Of a stretch of 64,000 nucleotides of DNA, positions 1-9,606 are shown in pieces. The stretch's first letter is position 1; each line of letters starts with the position of its first letter. Source of the DNA: CALRWV02 sp943371965 (GTDB lineage Bacteria > Bacteroidota > JABWAT01); NCBI GenBank assembly GCA_943371965.1, contig CALRWV020000002.1, forward strand, positions 186,001 to 250,000. The letters are read 5' to 3'. The notes beneath the pieces were generated by a model. It saw nothing but the letters and a program-made list of their open reading frames with translations. It was not told where the DNA came from and ran no database searches. Made by a program: the position numbers and the translations under genes.

Positions 1-1238
1 TTGTTATTGCAGTGGTTGCATTTGCCCTGATGGGTAAAAAAGATACAGGCGTCACTGTCAATGTTGAAACTGTTCAGAAAAAGGATATTGTTCAGGTTGT
101 GACAGCTTCCGGTAAAATTTACCCGAAAGTTGAAGTTAAAATTTCACCTGACGTTTCCGGTGAAGTTATTGAACTTGCCATTGAAGAAGGTCAGATTGTT
201 AGAAAAGGCGACTTCCTTGCCAGAATCAAACCGGATTTTTATGTATTCCAGAAAGATCAGTCTGAGGCAAACCTGACATCTGCTACTGCAATGTCCTCTT
301 CTTCAGAAGCTCAGTTGGATAAAGCAAGAACTGAATACAAACGTGTAAAGGAAATGTACGACAAGAAATTGGTTTCTGATCAGGAAGTTGAAGCCGCAAA
401 AACAACACTTCATGTTGCAGAACAAAGTGCTATTTCCAACAAAGCAGATATCACAAGGGCAAAGGCATCTTTGGATCAATCGATGGAAAGTTTGAGAAAG
501 ACAAGTCTTTACGCTCCAATTGATGGAATTGTATCAAGTCTGACTGTTGAAAAAGGCGAACGTGTTGTGGGAACCTCACAGTTTTCAGGAACAGAAATTA
601 TGCGTGTTGCTGATTTCGGTAAAATGGAAGTCCGTGTAAATGTAAACGAAAACGATGTAATCAATGTGAATATTGGTGACACAGCAAGAATTTCAGTTGA
701 TGCCATGAAAGGTAAAACCTTTGTTGGAACTGTAACTGAAATTGCCCACACTCCTGTTACCTCCGGTGCAGGAACTCAGGAAGAAGTTACCAACTTCCCT
801 GTAAAAATTACGATCATCAACCCCGATAAAGGATTCAGAAGCGGACTTTCAGCAACAGTTGATATTGAAACCGACCGTGCAGTTGGTGTCTTTGCTGTAC
901 CAATTCAATCTGTAACAATTAAAAGGGAAATGCCTGTTATGGGTGCAGGTCCTGATGCTAAGGCAGATGAAGGTGCAGCTCCTAAAGTTGCAGCTGCTGT
1001 AAAACCGAAATCACCTGAAAAAATCGTGTTCATCGTAGATGCAGGTATAGCAAAAGCTGTTGTTGTAGAAACCGGAATCAGCGATGACCGCTACATTCAA
1101 ATCAAAAAAGGTCTAACAGGAACTGAACAGATTGTGACCGGTTCTTACCGTGCCATTTCAAGAGAATTGGAAGACGGAAAAAAAGTAAAAGTTGACGAGC
1201 CAAAGAAAATTGTTGCTGCTAAAGAAGAAGGAAAATAA
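1..1238 (+). CDS. MacA/HlyD-type periplasmic adaptor of an ABC exporter (5' end cut by window)
   Basis: Membrane-fusion adaptor that links an inner-membrane MacB-type permease to the outer membrane. The reading frame is open from base 3, and the first residues (VIAVVAFALMG) look like the end of an N-terminal membrane anchor, so the true start lies upstream. Next come a biotinyl/lipoyl-like half (VKISPDVSGEVIELAIEEGQ), an alpha-hairpin coiled coil rich in E/K/A (about residues 85-155), the second lipoyl half (LYAPIDGIVSSL), and beta-barrel and membrane-proximal domains. An Ala/Lys/Pro-rich insert sits near residues 310-335. The stop lies 2 nt before the ATPase start, so the two are surely co-transcribed. 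The substrate is not evident. Confidence 0.9.
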   Translation, partial: VIAVVAFALMGKKDTGVTVNVETVQKKDIVQVVTASGKIYPKVEVKISPDVSGEVIELAIEEGQIVRKGDFLARIKPDFYVFQKDQSEANLTSATAMSSSSEAQLDKARTEYKRVKEMYDKKLVSDQEVEAAKTTLHVAEQSAISNKADITRAKASLDQSMESLRKTSLYAPIDGIVSSLTVEKGERVVGTSQFSGTEIMRVADFGKMEVRVNVNENDVINVNIGDTARISVDAMKGKTFVGTVTEIAHTPVTSGAGTQEEVTNFPVKITIINPDKGFRSGLSATVDIETDRAVGVFAVPIQSVTIKREMPVMGAGPDAKADEGAAPKVAAAVKPKSPEKIVFIVDAGIAKAVVVETGISDDRYIQIKKGLTGTEQIVTGSYRAISRELEDGKKVKVDEPKKIVAAKEEGK

Positions 1239-1240
1239 TC

Positions 1241-1957
1241 ATGGCTGGAAATAACCTGATCAAAATTGAAAACATGACCAAAGTTTATGTCATGGGAACC
1301 CAGCAGGTTCATGCACTCCGCGGCGTTTCAATGGATATCAATGAAAACGAATATGTTGCTGTCATGGGACCTTCAGGTTCCGGCAAATCAACTCTGATGA
1401 ATATGTTTGGCTGTCTTGATACTCCAACTTCCGGTTTGTATCAATTCAAAGGACACAATGTTTCTGAAATGACCGATAATGAACTTGCCCGAATCCGCAA
1501 CAAAGAAATCGGATTTGTGTTCCAGTCATTCAACCTGCTTCCTCGTTCCAATGCACTTCACAATGTTGAACTTCCACTGATTTATTCCGGTGTATCTGCA
1601 TCGGAAAGAAAAGAACGTGCAATTGAAGCCTTGAAAAATGTGGGTCTTGAAGAACGGATGCATCACAAACCGAATGAGCTTTCGGGTGGTCAACGTCAGC
1701 GGGTTGCAATTGCAAGGGCCTTGGTAACAAAACCTGCAATCATTCTGGCTGATGAACCAACCGGTGCTCTTGATACAAAAACCGGTGAAGAAATCATGCA
1801 GCTGTTCGAAGAACTTTACGCAAAAGGAAATACGATCATTCTGGTAACCCACGAAGAAGATGTTGCAAAACATGCCCGTCGTGTTGTTAGATTGCGTGAT
1901 GGTCATATCGAATCAGATGCTGCGGTTGAAAATCCAACCCTTGCTGCCGTTCATTGA
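1241..1957 (+). CDS. MacB/LolD-family ABC transporter ATPase
   Basis: Cytoplasmic ATPase that powers the two permeases downstream. At 238 aa it is the usual length for a stand-alone LolD/MacB-type ATPase. Walker A (GPSGSGKST), Q-loop (FQSFNLLPR), signature (LSGGQRQRVAIARAL), Walker B (ILADEPTGALD) and H-loop (LVTHEED) are all intact and in order. It follows the adaptor by 2 nt. In canonical MacB the ATPase and permease are fused; here they are separate chains, as in many Bacteroidota. The product could export lipoproteins, peptides or drugs; sequence alone does not decide which. Confidence 0.95.
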   Translation: MAGNNLIKIENMTKVYVMGTQQVHALRGVSMDINENEYVAVMGPSGSGKSTLMNMFGCLDTPTSGLYQFKGHNVSEMTDNELARIRNKEIGFVFQSFNLLPRSNALHNVELPLIYSGVSASERKERAIEALKNVGLEERMHHKPNELSGGQRQRVAIARALVTKPAIILADEPTGALDTKTGEEIMQLFEELYAKGNTIILVTHEEDVAKHARRVVRLRDGHIESDAAVENPTLAAVH

Positions 1958-1999
1958 TAATTAGCCAACAGACAATAGTCCATAGACGATGGCAAATGC
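1958..1999 (+). repeat. Degenerate heptamer tandem array directly after the ATPase stop
   Basis: Six consecutive 7-base units can be read from the base after the TGA stop: TAATTAG, CCAACAG, ACAATAG, TCCATAG, then ACGATGG and CAAATGC. The sequence varies, but the period of seven and the terminal (A/T)AG or GG phase are kept. Similar period-7 arrays follow other stop codons in this window (43966-44065, 58834-58889, 59814-59862). It fills most of the gap to the permease gene. Confidence 0.55.
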
Positions 2000-2038
2000 A
2001 TTTCAGCAATTTGCCACTGTCACACCAAGGAAAATATT

Positions 2039-3268
2039 ATGAATCTCTTTCTGCTGCAGGTTAAAGAAAGTTTCTTTATTGCACTTCAGTCCATCCGTGC
2101 CAATAAACTCAGGTCGCTTCTAACAACTTTGGGTATCGTAATCGGTATCGTTTCCGTTACAAGTATGAATATGCTGATGAGCGGAATTGATGCTGCTTTC
2201 AAACAATCACTTGCCATGATTGGAAGTGACGTTTTGTATGTTGATAAATTTCCATGGTTTACCAGCGGTGACGACTGGTGGTCTTACAGAAACCGTCCGA
2301 ATCTTAAAGAAGAATATGCAGCCCAGATAAAAGAACAATCCAAATATGCACTTTATGTAACTCCTTCAGCCATGGGAAATGGAGAAATCAGACAGGGTGA
2401 AAATAATATCGGTAGCGTTTTTACCATGGGTGTGTCTGAAGATCATTTGAAAATTGCAAGTCTTGATCTTTCTGCCGGAAGATTTATTACGGATATTGAA
2501 AATGCCGGTGCTAGAAATGTAATTGTATTGGGTGCCGAAACTGCAACTTCACTTTTCCCGAATGAAGATCCGATCGGCAAAAAAGTAATATTCAGAAACC
2601 AGCCTTTTTCTGTTATTGGAGTTATGGCCAAACAGGGAAAATTTCTTGGGCTGTTCAGTATGGATAATCAGGTTATGATTCCCATTTCAACATTCAAGAA
2701 ATATTTGGGATTGCGCAGAGGTGTCAGGCTGAACATCAAACTGGTGAATCCGAATTTGGTTGAAGAAGGAAAAGACGAAGTAACTTTTATCATGCGCAAA
2801 CTCCGTAAACTTGATGCTGCTGACCCTGATAACTTTTCAATCAATCAGCAGGAAGCGTTCAAACAGCAGTTGGATGGAATTACTGTTGTCATTGCCGCAG
2901 TTGGTCTTTTTATCACTTCACTTTCTCTGATAGTTGGAATGATCGGTGTTATGAATATCATGTTTGTTTCCATCAAGGAAAGAACACGTGAAATCGGGGT
3001 TAGAAAAGCATTGGGTGCAACACGCAAAATGATTCTTACCCAATTCCTGATTGAAGCCATGACAATTTCACTCATTGGAGGTTTGATTGGTCTAACACTT
3101 TCAGCCTTCCTGAAACCTTTGATTGACAATTTCTTTGTCGCCGAACTTCCTATCGGGGTAATTCTGATTGCAATTGGTCTTTCACTTGTTGTCGGATTGA
3201 TCGCTGGATTTCTACCTGCAAACACAGCATCCAAACAAGATCCTATTGAAGCTTTGAGATACGAATAA
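2039..3268 (+). CDS. MacB-like ABC permease, first of two
   Basis: Inner-membrane permease with FtsX/MacB topology: an N-terminal TM helix after the conserved RANKLRSLLTTLGIVIGI motif, a large periplasmic MacB_PCD domain (about residues 45-245), then three C-terminal TM helices with the EIGVRKALGATR coupling segment, and the family-typical ending SKQDPIEALRYE. Its 409 aa is normal for a permease lacking a fused ATPase. It shares its architecture and the RANKLRS and DPIEALRYE landmarks with the next gene, so the two likely form a heterodimer served by the ATPase at 1241-1957. Confidence 0.9.
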   Translation: MNLFLLQVKESFFIALQSIRANKLRSLLTTLGIVIGIVSVTSMNMLMSGIDAAFKQSLAMIGSDVLYVDKFPWFTSGDDWWSYRNRPNLKEEYAAQIKEQSKYALYVTPSAMGNGEIRQGENNIGSVFTMGVSEDHLKIASLDLSAGRFITDIENAGARNVIVLGAETATSLFPNEDPIGKKVIFRNQPFSVIGVMAKQGKFLGLFSMDNQVMIPISTFKKYLGLRRGVRLNIKLVNPNLVEEGKDEVTFIMRKLRKLDAADPDNFSINQQEAFKQQLDGITVVIAAVGLFITSLSLIVGMIGVMNIMFVSIKERTREIGVRKALGATRKMILTQFLIEAMTISLIGGLIGLTLSAFLKPLIDNFFVAELPIGVILIAIGLSLVVGLIAGFLPANTASKQDPIEALRYE

Positions 3269-3331
3269 TTCATCTGTTGCGCATAAACTGAGGCACAGGT
3301 AAAAGTGAAATAATTTTTAGGAAAATTAAAA

Positions 3332-4561
3332 ATGATTCTTGACGAAACTTTGTTGATTGCGCTTGATTCAGTCAAAGCCAATAAACTCAGAAGTATTTTA
3401 ACCTTGACAGGTATTTCAATAGGTGTTTTCTCCATCATTGCCGTAATGACAGCCATCCAGGTTCTGCAGTCTTCAGTAGAAGCCGGTTTGACGCAATTGG
3501 GAGGAAACACCTTTCAAATTCAGAAATTCCCAAATGGTCCTGGGAGCAGAGAAGATCGGGATCGCTTCAAAAACCGAAGAAACATATCTTATGATCAGGC
3601 ACTTCAGGTAAAGGAAAAGGCTTCTCTTCCGATGTATGTTGGAATTGAAGACTGGAATTTTGGCGAAGTCATGAAATCTGATTTTGACCAGACAAAACCT
3701 AATGTTCAGATTGCCGGTGGTGATTATGGTTTTTTCCCCAACAACGGATATGATGTTGTGAACGGGAGATCCATTACGGAAGACGACGTGAATTTTGAAC
3801 GGAATGTTATTGTTGTAGGACAGGATGTATCAAAGAAGATTTTCCCAAATATGAATCCTGTAGGACAAACAATGCAGTTTCATGGATTTAAATTTGAAGT
3901 TGTTGGGGTTCTTGAAATCAAGGGGAGCAGTTTTGGTCAGTCACAGGATAATATTGTAATAATTCCTCTGACAACATTTTTCAAAATGTACGGCAAACAG
4001 CGTGAAGACATTCATATTACAGTAATGGCAAAATCAGCTGATCTTGTAGAAGCAACACAGGATGAGGTCAGTCAGATTTTACGTTCAGCAAGAAAGGTAC
4101 CAGCCGGTGAAGAAAATGATTTCTATCTTTATTCAAATGATTCGGTGATTGACAGTTTCAACAGCTTCACTGCCGCATTTAAAATTGCTGCTGCAGTAAT
4201 CTCATTCATCGCACTTTTTGCTGCGGGAATCGGAATCATGAATATTATGCTTGTATCAGTAACTGAACGGACAAAAGAAATTGGGATCAGAAAAGCAATT
4301 GGAGCGCCCAAACAATCCATTCTTGTTCAGTTTGTTTCTGAAGCAATTATTCTCTGTCAGCTTGGAGGATTTCTGGGTATCCTGTTAGGTGCAATTGTTG
4401 GAAATGTTGTTGCTTTACTGCTTGATATTCAGCCGGTATTTCCATGGGTGTGGGCAACAATCGGTGTTGTTGTGTGTTCAATTGTTGGTGTTGTTTTCGG
4501 AGCTTATCCTGCTTACAAGGCTGCAAATCTGGATCCGATTGAAGCATTAAGATACGAGTAA
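3332..4561 (+). CDS. MacB-like ABC permease, second of two
   Basis: Paralogue of the preceding permease, also 409 aa. It has an N-terminal KANKLRSILTLTGISIGVFS segment, a periplasmic domain of about 200 residues, three C-terminal TM helices, the EIGIRKAIGAPKQS coupling motif and the same ANLDPIEALRYE ending. It is the last gene of the operon and is followed by a strong hairpin terminator. The clear divergence of the periplasmic domains of the two permeases suggests an asymmetric transporter rather than a redundant copy. The substrate is unknown. Confidence 0.9.
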   Translation: MILDETLLIALDSVKANKLRSILTLTGISIGVFSIIAVMTAIQVLQSSVEAGLTQLGGNTFQIQKFPNGPGSREDRDRFKNRRNISYDQALQVKEKASLPMYVGIEDWNFGEVMKSDFDQTKPNVQIAGGDYGFFPNNGYDVVNGRSITEDDVNFERNVIVVGQDVSKKIFPNMNPVGQTMQFHGFKFEVVGVLEIKGSSFGQSQDNIVIIPLTTFFKMYGKQREDIHITVMAKSADLVEATQDEVSQILRSARKVPAGEENDFYLYSNDSVIDSFNSFTAAFKIAAAVISFIALFAAGIGIMNIMLVSVTERTKEIGIRKAIGAPKQSILVQFVSEAIILCQLGGFLGILLGAIVGNVVALLLDIQPVFPWVWATIGVVVCSIVGVVFGAYPAYKAANLDPIEALRYE

Positions 4562-4587
4562 CAGTCTTTTAAATTTGATGGCTTTTT

Positions 4588-4622
4588 AAAAAGGCACTTC
4601 AGTTGAAGTGCCTTTTTTGTTT
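4588..4622 (+). terminator. Intrinsic terminator of the MacAB-like operon
   Basis: A perfect stem AAAAAGGCACTTC / GAAGTGCCTTTTT with an AGTT loop, running into TTTTTTGTTTT, sits 27 nt after the stop of the second permease. This is the clearest rho-independent terminator in the window. Confidence 0.9.
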
Positions 4623-4701
4623 TAATCCCTTTACTTTTATAATATGATTTACCATTTTTATATCAGATCAGAGTAATATATATAACAGAAAGTCATCTGA
4701 A

Positions 4702-5856
4702 ATGAAAACTTACAAATCCAAATCATACTTGATTCTTTTGGTTTCCTTTATATTTTTTTTATCAGGTTGCAAAGAAAAAACAATCGAGAAAATTCTATAT
4801 GAAAATGAAGAAGGATCAATAACTGGCATAATCAAACCTACTGAAGAAATCCTTAAAAACTATCCGATTGGATACTTTAATGTTTCGTTGGATTTGTACG
4901 GAAAGACACTTACAATTTTGGACAACAACGGTAAATTTACCATTCAAAATGTGTCAGAGGGTGTTTATACTCTGTATATTAGAATAGGTAATTATAATGC
5001 AATTAAGAAAGTTGAAAATATTAAAATTGAGCCACATCAAAAAGTTGATCTGGGAGAGATAACCATTTCTTCATATGACGGGAATAACACAAACAATTCC
5101 GATTTCAATGTAAGTGTTAATTATTCCTTTATCCCTGAAAGTAATAGTTTCAATAATTATTACAATTTATATTATCTTCCTAATACCAACACGATTACAT
5201 CATTAACTGACAGCATAAATCTAAATGGTTTTTTTTATAGAGGTTATAATTCAAATGGAAATTACAAAATAATGGATTCATCTGTTACCATGTATTACAA
5301 TGGTGTAATTTCATACCATCATACAAATCGAAAAGGCAATTTGAATCTTAAAGTAAAACTGTTGAAGGGGAATAACAGAATAGCATTTTGGCCAGGAAAT
5401 ACAGATACAGTTTCAACACCACCGAGAGTTTACAGTATTTATAAGAAGAGCAGGAACAATAATGTTCAAATCAGTTTATACTGGTCTACAGCAAATGGTA
5501 CCATTGGTGCAGGAGATGCTGACCTTTATCTGGTTAACTTAACCACAAATGACACTTGTTATTTTGGAAATTCAAATCCGGATTGGGGTATAATTGGACG
5601 GACAATTGATAATCCAAGACTATCTGACAATCAAAACAGTGCAAATTACTATAGTAGCACGGAATATTTACAAATTGATGAGACCCCGGCAGGGAAGTAC
5701 AAAATTCTTGTGAATTATTTCAGCAACCCAAATTCATTAAAACAAATAAATGTAGATGCACAATTGGTTATAAATAATCAGAATACATATTATAAATTGA
5801 CAAATTTGAATGTTGGAGACTGGAAAGAAGTTACAACTTTTACCATCTCAGAATAA
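4702..5856 (+). CDS. Lipoprotein with CarboxypepD_reg-like N-terminal domain, function unknown
   Basis: The first 23 residues form a lipoprotein signal ending in the lipobox LSGC (Cys23), so the protein is lipid-anchored in the envelope. Residues about 38-115 resemble a carboxypeptidase-regulatory-like beta-sandwich (GSITGI..., LDNNGKFTIQNVSEGVYTLYIRI). The remainder is Asn/Tyr/Ser-rich beta-type sequence that I do not recognise. The gene is visibly more AT-rich than its neighbours, stands alone after a terminator, and may be a lineage-specific or acquired surface protein. Confidence 0.75.
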   Translation: MKTYKSKSYLILLVSFIFFLSGCKEKTIEKILYENEEGSITGIIKPTEEILKNYPIGYFNVSLDLYGKTLTILDNNGKFTIQNVSEGVYTLYIRIGNYNAIKKVENIKIEPHQKVDLGEITISSYDGNNTNNSDFNVSVNYSFIPESNSFNNYYNLYYLPNTNTITSLTDSINLNGFFYRGYNSNGNYKIMDSSVTMYYNGVISYHHTNRKGNLNLKVKLLKGNNRIAFWPGNTDTVSTPPRVYSIYKKSRNNNVQISLYWSTANGTIGAGDADLYLVNLTTNDTCYFGNSNPDWGIIGRTIDNPRLSDNQNSANYYSSTEYLQIDETPAGKYKILVNYFSNPNSLKQINVDAQLVINNQNTYYKLTNLNVGDWKEVTTFTISE

Positions 5857-5911
5857 TTAAAAGAAAAAATCTGAAAATCTTGATCTTATTGAAGAATTGC
5901 GGCATGACTGA

Positions 5912-7450
5912 TTATTGTTTACTAACAGCTTCATGTAAATAAATTTTCAAGGGAAAGTATCCGTTTATCCGCTGATACTTTCCAGAATCTGCCAGACTCT
6001 CAAATTTCTGTATTACTTCCCCAATTTTTTCCCCAAACGGCCATGTTTTGGCAGCATCTGTTAAAACCACATAATGGGATAATGTATCAATCAACGGTCT
6101 ATCTTCAGAAGTGAGTATCCTGAATTTATACTGTTTTGCAAACATGGGTCCCAAATTATCCTGAACCCAAATATTTTTAGTTTCATCAAGTTCATTTGCG
6201 AATTTTTCAGAAGATGAAACTGCAGCAACTGTTTTCTCATTTGGAAGATGGCTGAATACAAAATAGGAAGCACTTATCTGACAATGAATTAACACTCCAA
6301 GTGAAAATGCAATAAACCAAATGTGATGCATCCATGAAGTTTTTATTTTTTCATTTAATGTTTCCCATTGACTGAAAATTAAAACCATCGTAACATAAAC
6401 AAGAGTAATCGGGACATCAGCATAATGCAAACCGAGATTTACTTTCCAGTCAAGACCAGAGAGAATTGTAAGCCCCAAAGCAGGACCAACTACAAAAAGG
6501 TATCTCCAACTGAGCAACGGAACAAATCCTATAACCATCAGAAATGAAGAAATTACACTTATTTTAAGCAAAATATGAAGAAATGGATTCACTTCTCCGC
6601 TATGAACATTTGCCATTCCTGTTAATTGTGGAGTTATTACATAAATCAGAAAATAACCCAAAATAATTCCTGAAAGAGAAGTTATAACACCTATCAGGTA
6701 CTTTTTCTCTATGAAAATCTGAAAAAAACCAAAGGATACCCATACTATCGACATCTGTGTCTTGAAACCCAATAAAAAGAATAGGCAAACATAAGCTAAC
6801 ACATATCTTTTCTGTTTCCACAAAAGAAAAAGCAGGAAAATAAAGGGAACAGAAAGATTGCTGGGATGAAAATCGAACCGCATAAATCCGGTCGTTTTTG
6901 AATTGATCATCCAGAGAATCAGAATGAAATACATGACTGAATCTTCAAGCTGATATTCCCTGCATAAACGGTGCAGCAGCCATATCGACCACACAAAACA
7001 AACCCATCTTGCAAGAATTATCCATAGTGAAGAGTCAGAAAAATAAAAAAGCGGACTTAAAAGTAAAATATTTGGGCAAAAATGGTCGGCAAGTTGGGGA
7101 ATTTGATAAACTGATGTATAAAATCCGTGTCCATTCGAAAAATTTGACAGCACATTTGTATACCAGGAAGTGTCGTATTTATAGAAAAGAGAATAATGAT
7201 TTGTAAAAATGGCAATCAGCCAAAAAACTGATTGAAAAAAGAAAAAAGTCAGGAAAGTTTTTCTGGTGAAAACGGAAAACATGAGCTCCGTTTTTTTTGA
7301 GATAACCACATAACCCAGCATAATGATGTAGGGCAAGTGGAAGACAGCCGGCCACTGATCAAGCCGGAATCCTGCGAGAAACGCAACACAGAATAAGTAA
7401 AATGAAAATCGGTACCACTTCTCAATATCCATTTTAAAATAATCTGTCAT
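5912..7450 (-). CDS. Polytopic membrane protein, DUF2079-like
   Basis: About a dozen hydrophobic segments span the protein. The segment around NFSNGHGFYTS and the loop LADHFCPNILLLSPLFYF match the pattern of DUF2079 membrane proteins, distant relatives of GT-C glycosyltransferases; the assignment is by remembered pattern only. I chose the ATG giving MTDYFKMDIEKW. A start 75 bases upstream is possible but would run 44 nt into argS. It lies 31 nt downstream of argS on the same strand. No function can be stated. Confidence 0.65.
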   Translation of the reverse strand: MTDYFKMDIEKWYRFSFYLFCVAFLAGFRLDQWPAVFHLPYIIMLGYVVISKKTELMFSVFTRKTFLTFFFFQSVFWLIAIFTNHYSLFYKYDTSWYTNVLSNFSNGHGFYTSVYQIPQLADHFCPNILLLSPLFYFSDSSLWIILARWVCFVWSIWLLHRLCREYQLEDSVMYFILILWMINSKTTGFMRFDFHPSNLSVPFIFLLFLLWKQKRYVLAYVCLFFLLGFKTQMSIVWVSFGFFQIFIEKKYLIGVITSLSGIILGYFLIYVITPQLTGMANVHSGEVNPFLHILLKISVISSFLMVIGFVPLLSWRYLFVVGPALGLTILSGLDWKVNLGLHYADVPITLVYVTMVLIFSQWETLNEKIKTSWMHHIWFIAFSLGVLIHCQISASYFVFSHLPNEKTVAAVSSSEKFANELDETKNIWVQDNLGPMFAKQYKFRILTSEDRPLIDTLSHYVVLTDAAKTWPFGEKIGEVIQKFESLADSGKYQRINGYFPLKIYLHEAVSKQ

Positions 7451-7481
7451 AATTGAACCGATGAGAATGGTAGGATTTGGG

Positions 7482-9122
7482 TTACATTTTTTCCGGTGCA
7501 GAAATTCCCAATATATCAAAAGCATTTTTCAATACTATCTTGGTAGCCACACACAATGCCAATCTTGCTTCACCCAAATGTTTCTCAACACCAATCACAT
7601 AATGGCCATGATAGAATTTATGGAATACGGTAGCAACATCATTAAGATAAGTTATCAATCTGTGAGGTTCATAGGATTCACCAGTCAACAAAACTGTTTC
7701 AGGAAACTGAAGCAGAATCTTGATCAGGTCAGTTTCTTCTTTATCTTTCAGAATTGACAGGTCTACATTTTCATTGTAATCCAACCCCGCTTCATGACCT
7801 TTTCTGATGATTGAAGAAATTCTTGCATGTGCATACTGCAGATAAAAAACAGGATTCTCATCCGATTCTTTTTTTGCAAGATCAAGATCAAAATTCAGGT
7901 GGGCTCCCATACTTCGCATCAGAAAGAAAAACCTGACAACATCTGATCCTGTTTCATCCGTCAGCCAATCAAGAGTAATGAAATTTGCCTTACGTGTACT
8001 CATTTTTACAATTTCATTATTTTGGGTAACCGTAACAAACTGATGAATTAAAACTGTTATGCGTGACTGATCATAACCCAAAATTTTTAAGGCCAGCAAA
8101 ACGTCAGGATATGTTGCAATGTGATCAGACCCGAAAATATCGACAACTTTATCAAAACCACGGTTGAATTTTTGAATGTGGTAGGCAATATCAGGAAGTC
8201 GGTAAGTTGGTTCCCCGGAACTTTTCACCAAAACTTTATCCTGCTCGTTTCCGAAGTCTGTTGTTTTGAACCAAACAGCTCCATCCTTTTCGTAAATAAC
8301 ACCTTTTTCACGAAGTGCTGTCAACGTTGACTCAACATGACCATTTTCATACAATGAGTTTTCGTTGTAATAAATATCATGTTCAATTCCCAGCCGTTTG
8401 CAGGAGTTTTTAATGTCTTCAAAAATGACCGCTTCTGCTTTTGCTGTGAATGGAAGAAGATCATCGGTGTTCTTTAATTTATCACCATGTTCTTTTATCA
8501 TTTCTATTGCAATGTCACGGATATACTCACCCTGATAGTGATCATCAGGAAAATCTATTGCTTCGCCCAACTCCTGTTTGTATCTCAGAAAAACAGAATT
8601 ACCCAACACCCGCATCTGACGTCCGGCATTGTTGAAATAATATTCCCTTGTAACATCATATCCCAACCATTCCATCAGATTGGCAACGGTATCACCAAGA
8701 ACAGCTTGTCTTCCATGTCCGATTGTTAGAGGGCCAGTTGGATTTGCCGAAACAAATTCAACCATAATCTTTTTGTTTTTTCCTACCTGATGGCGTCCGT
8801 AATTTTCTTTTCCTGAAAGAATCTGCGAAAGAGAAGATGTCAGAAAAGCAGGTTTGAATTTAAAGTTGATAAATCCGGGTCCGGCAATTTCAGTTTTTTC
8901 AAGAAAGTTTTGAGGGTCCTTCAAGGTATCCAGAATTTTTTGAGCCATGGCTCTCGGATTGGATTTTTGTGCCTTTGCAAGAATGAAAGCAACATTGGTT
9001 GATAAATCACCATGCTCTTCATTTTTTGGAACTTCAAAAAAAAGTTGTTCCGGTGAAAATTCGATAGAAGCGGATTGAAGTGCTTCTGAAAGTTGGGTTG
9101 TCAGGTAAGTTTTCATTGGCAA
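7482..9122 (-). CDS. argS: Arginyl-tRNA synthetase
   Basis: Class I aminoacyl-tRNA synthetase charging tRNA-Arg in the cytoplasm. An N-terminal Arg-specific Add1-like domain (first ~100 residues) is followed by the HIGH-type signature in SANPTGPLTIGHGRQAVLG, the Rossmann catalytic core, the KMSK-type loop VKMSTRKANF, and a C-terminal DALR anticodon-binding helical domain ending NAFDILGISAPEKM. The 546 residues fit the family. A hairpin terminator separates it from rsfS upstream, so it probably has its own promoter. Confidence 0.96.
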   Translation of the reverse strand: MPMKTYLTTQLSEALQSASIEFSPEQLFFEVPKNEEHGDLSTNVAFILAKAQKSNPRAMAQKILDTLKDPQNFLEKTEIAGPGFINFKFKPAFLTSSLSQILSGKENYGRHQVGKNKKIMVEFVSANPTGPLTIGHGRQAVLGDTVANLMEWLGYDVTREYYFNNAGRQMRVLGNSVFLRYKQELGEAIDFPDDHYQGEYIRDIAIEMIKEHGDKLKNTDDLLPFTAKAEAVIFEDIKNSCKRLGIEHDIYYNENSLYENGHVESTLTALREKGVIYEKDGAVWFKTTDFGNEQDKVLVKSSGEPTYRLPDIAYHIQKFNRGFDKVVDIFGSDHIATYPDVLLALKILGYDQSRITVLIHQFVTVTQNNEIVKMSTRKANFITLDWLTDETGSDVVRFFFLMRSMGAHLNFDLDLAKKESDENPVFYLQYAHARISSIIRKGHEAGLDYNENVDLSILKDKEETDLIKILLQFPETVLLTGESYEPHRLITYLNDVATVFHKFYHGHYVIGVEKHLGEARLALCVATKIVLKNAFDILGISAPEKM

Positions 9123-9136
9123 GAATAGTTTTCGGG

Positions 9137-9168
9137 AAAATTCCTTTTCAAAACTGAAAAGGAATTTT
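9137..9168 (-). terminator. Hairpin terminator downstream of rsfS
   Basis: A perfect 14-bp stem, AAAATTCCTTTTCA / TGAAAAGGAATTTT, with a 4-nt loop lies between rsfS (stop at 9176) and argS (start at 9122). Read on the minus strand the stem ends in TTTT. It should end the rsfS transcript and also occupies the argS leader. Confidence 0.65.
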
Positions 9169-9175
9169 AAAGTTG

Positions 9176-9592
9176 TTAATCTTTTGACTTGGTAATTTTA
9201 ATTCCTTTGGGTGTGTCTTCAATGGTTTCGTAAGGAGCGTCTCCCCACAAATTATCCAACCCGTAATATTCACGGGCGTCTTTGTAAAAAACATGAACCA
9301 CAATATCCACGTAATCCAGCAAAACCCATTTCAGATTTGATTTTCCTTCAACATGCCACGGATTCCATCCGTTTTGCTGAAGTCCGGTTTCTACCGCATC
9401 AGCAATTGCTTTAACCTGAACTTCAGATTCGGCTGTACAGACAATAAAGTAATCTGAAATCGAAGTCAGTCCCTTCAAATCCATAATTTTCACGTCAAGT
9501 GCTTTTTTGTTCAATGCAGACTGTGCAGCCAGCATTGCAAAAGTTTTAGATTCTTCAACCGTTTTGGTTTTTTTTGTTCTTGGTGTTGCCAC
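9176..9592 (-). CDS. rsfS: Ribosomal silencing factor RsfS (Iojap family)
   Basis: Binds uL14 on the large subunit and blocks subunit joining when growth slows. The RsfS core occupies about residues 18-120, with landmarks KKALDVKIMDLKG, SDYFIVCTAES and the family-typical WVLLDYVDIVVHVF followed by REYYGLDNLWGDAP. At 138 aa it is a little longer than the minimal family because of Thr/Lys-rich tails. It lies 14 nt downstream of the LytR_C gene, probably in one operon. Confidence 0.95.
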   Translation of the reverse strand: MATPRTKKTKTVEESKTFAMLAAQSALNKKALDVKIMDLKGLTSISDYFIVCTAESEVQVKAIADAVETGLQQNGWNPWHVEGKSNLKWVLLDYVDIVVHVFYKDAREYYGLDNLWGDAPYETIEDTPKGIKITKSKD

Positions 9593-9606
9593 GCAATTTC
9601 CTTTTC

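Noticed and set aside
2845..3510. A 221-codon open frame on the minus strand over the end of the first permease and start of the second
   Set aside because: It is antisense to two certain permease genes, has no ribosome-binding site and no domain; it mirrors the codon pattern of the sense genes.
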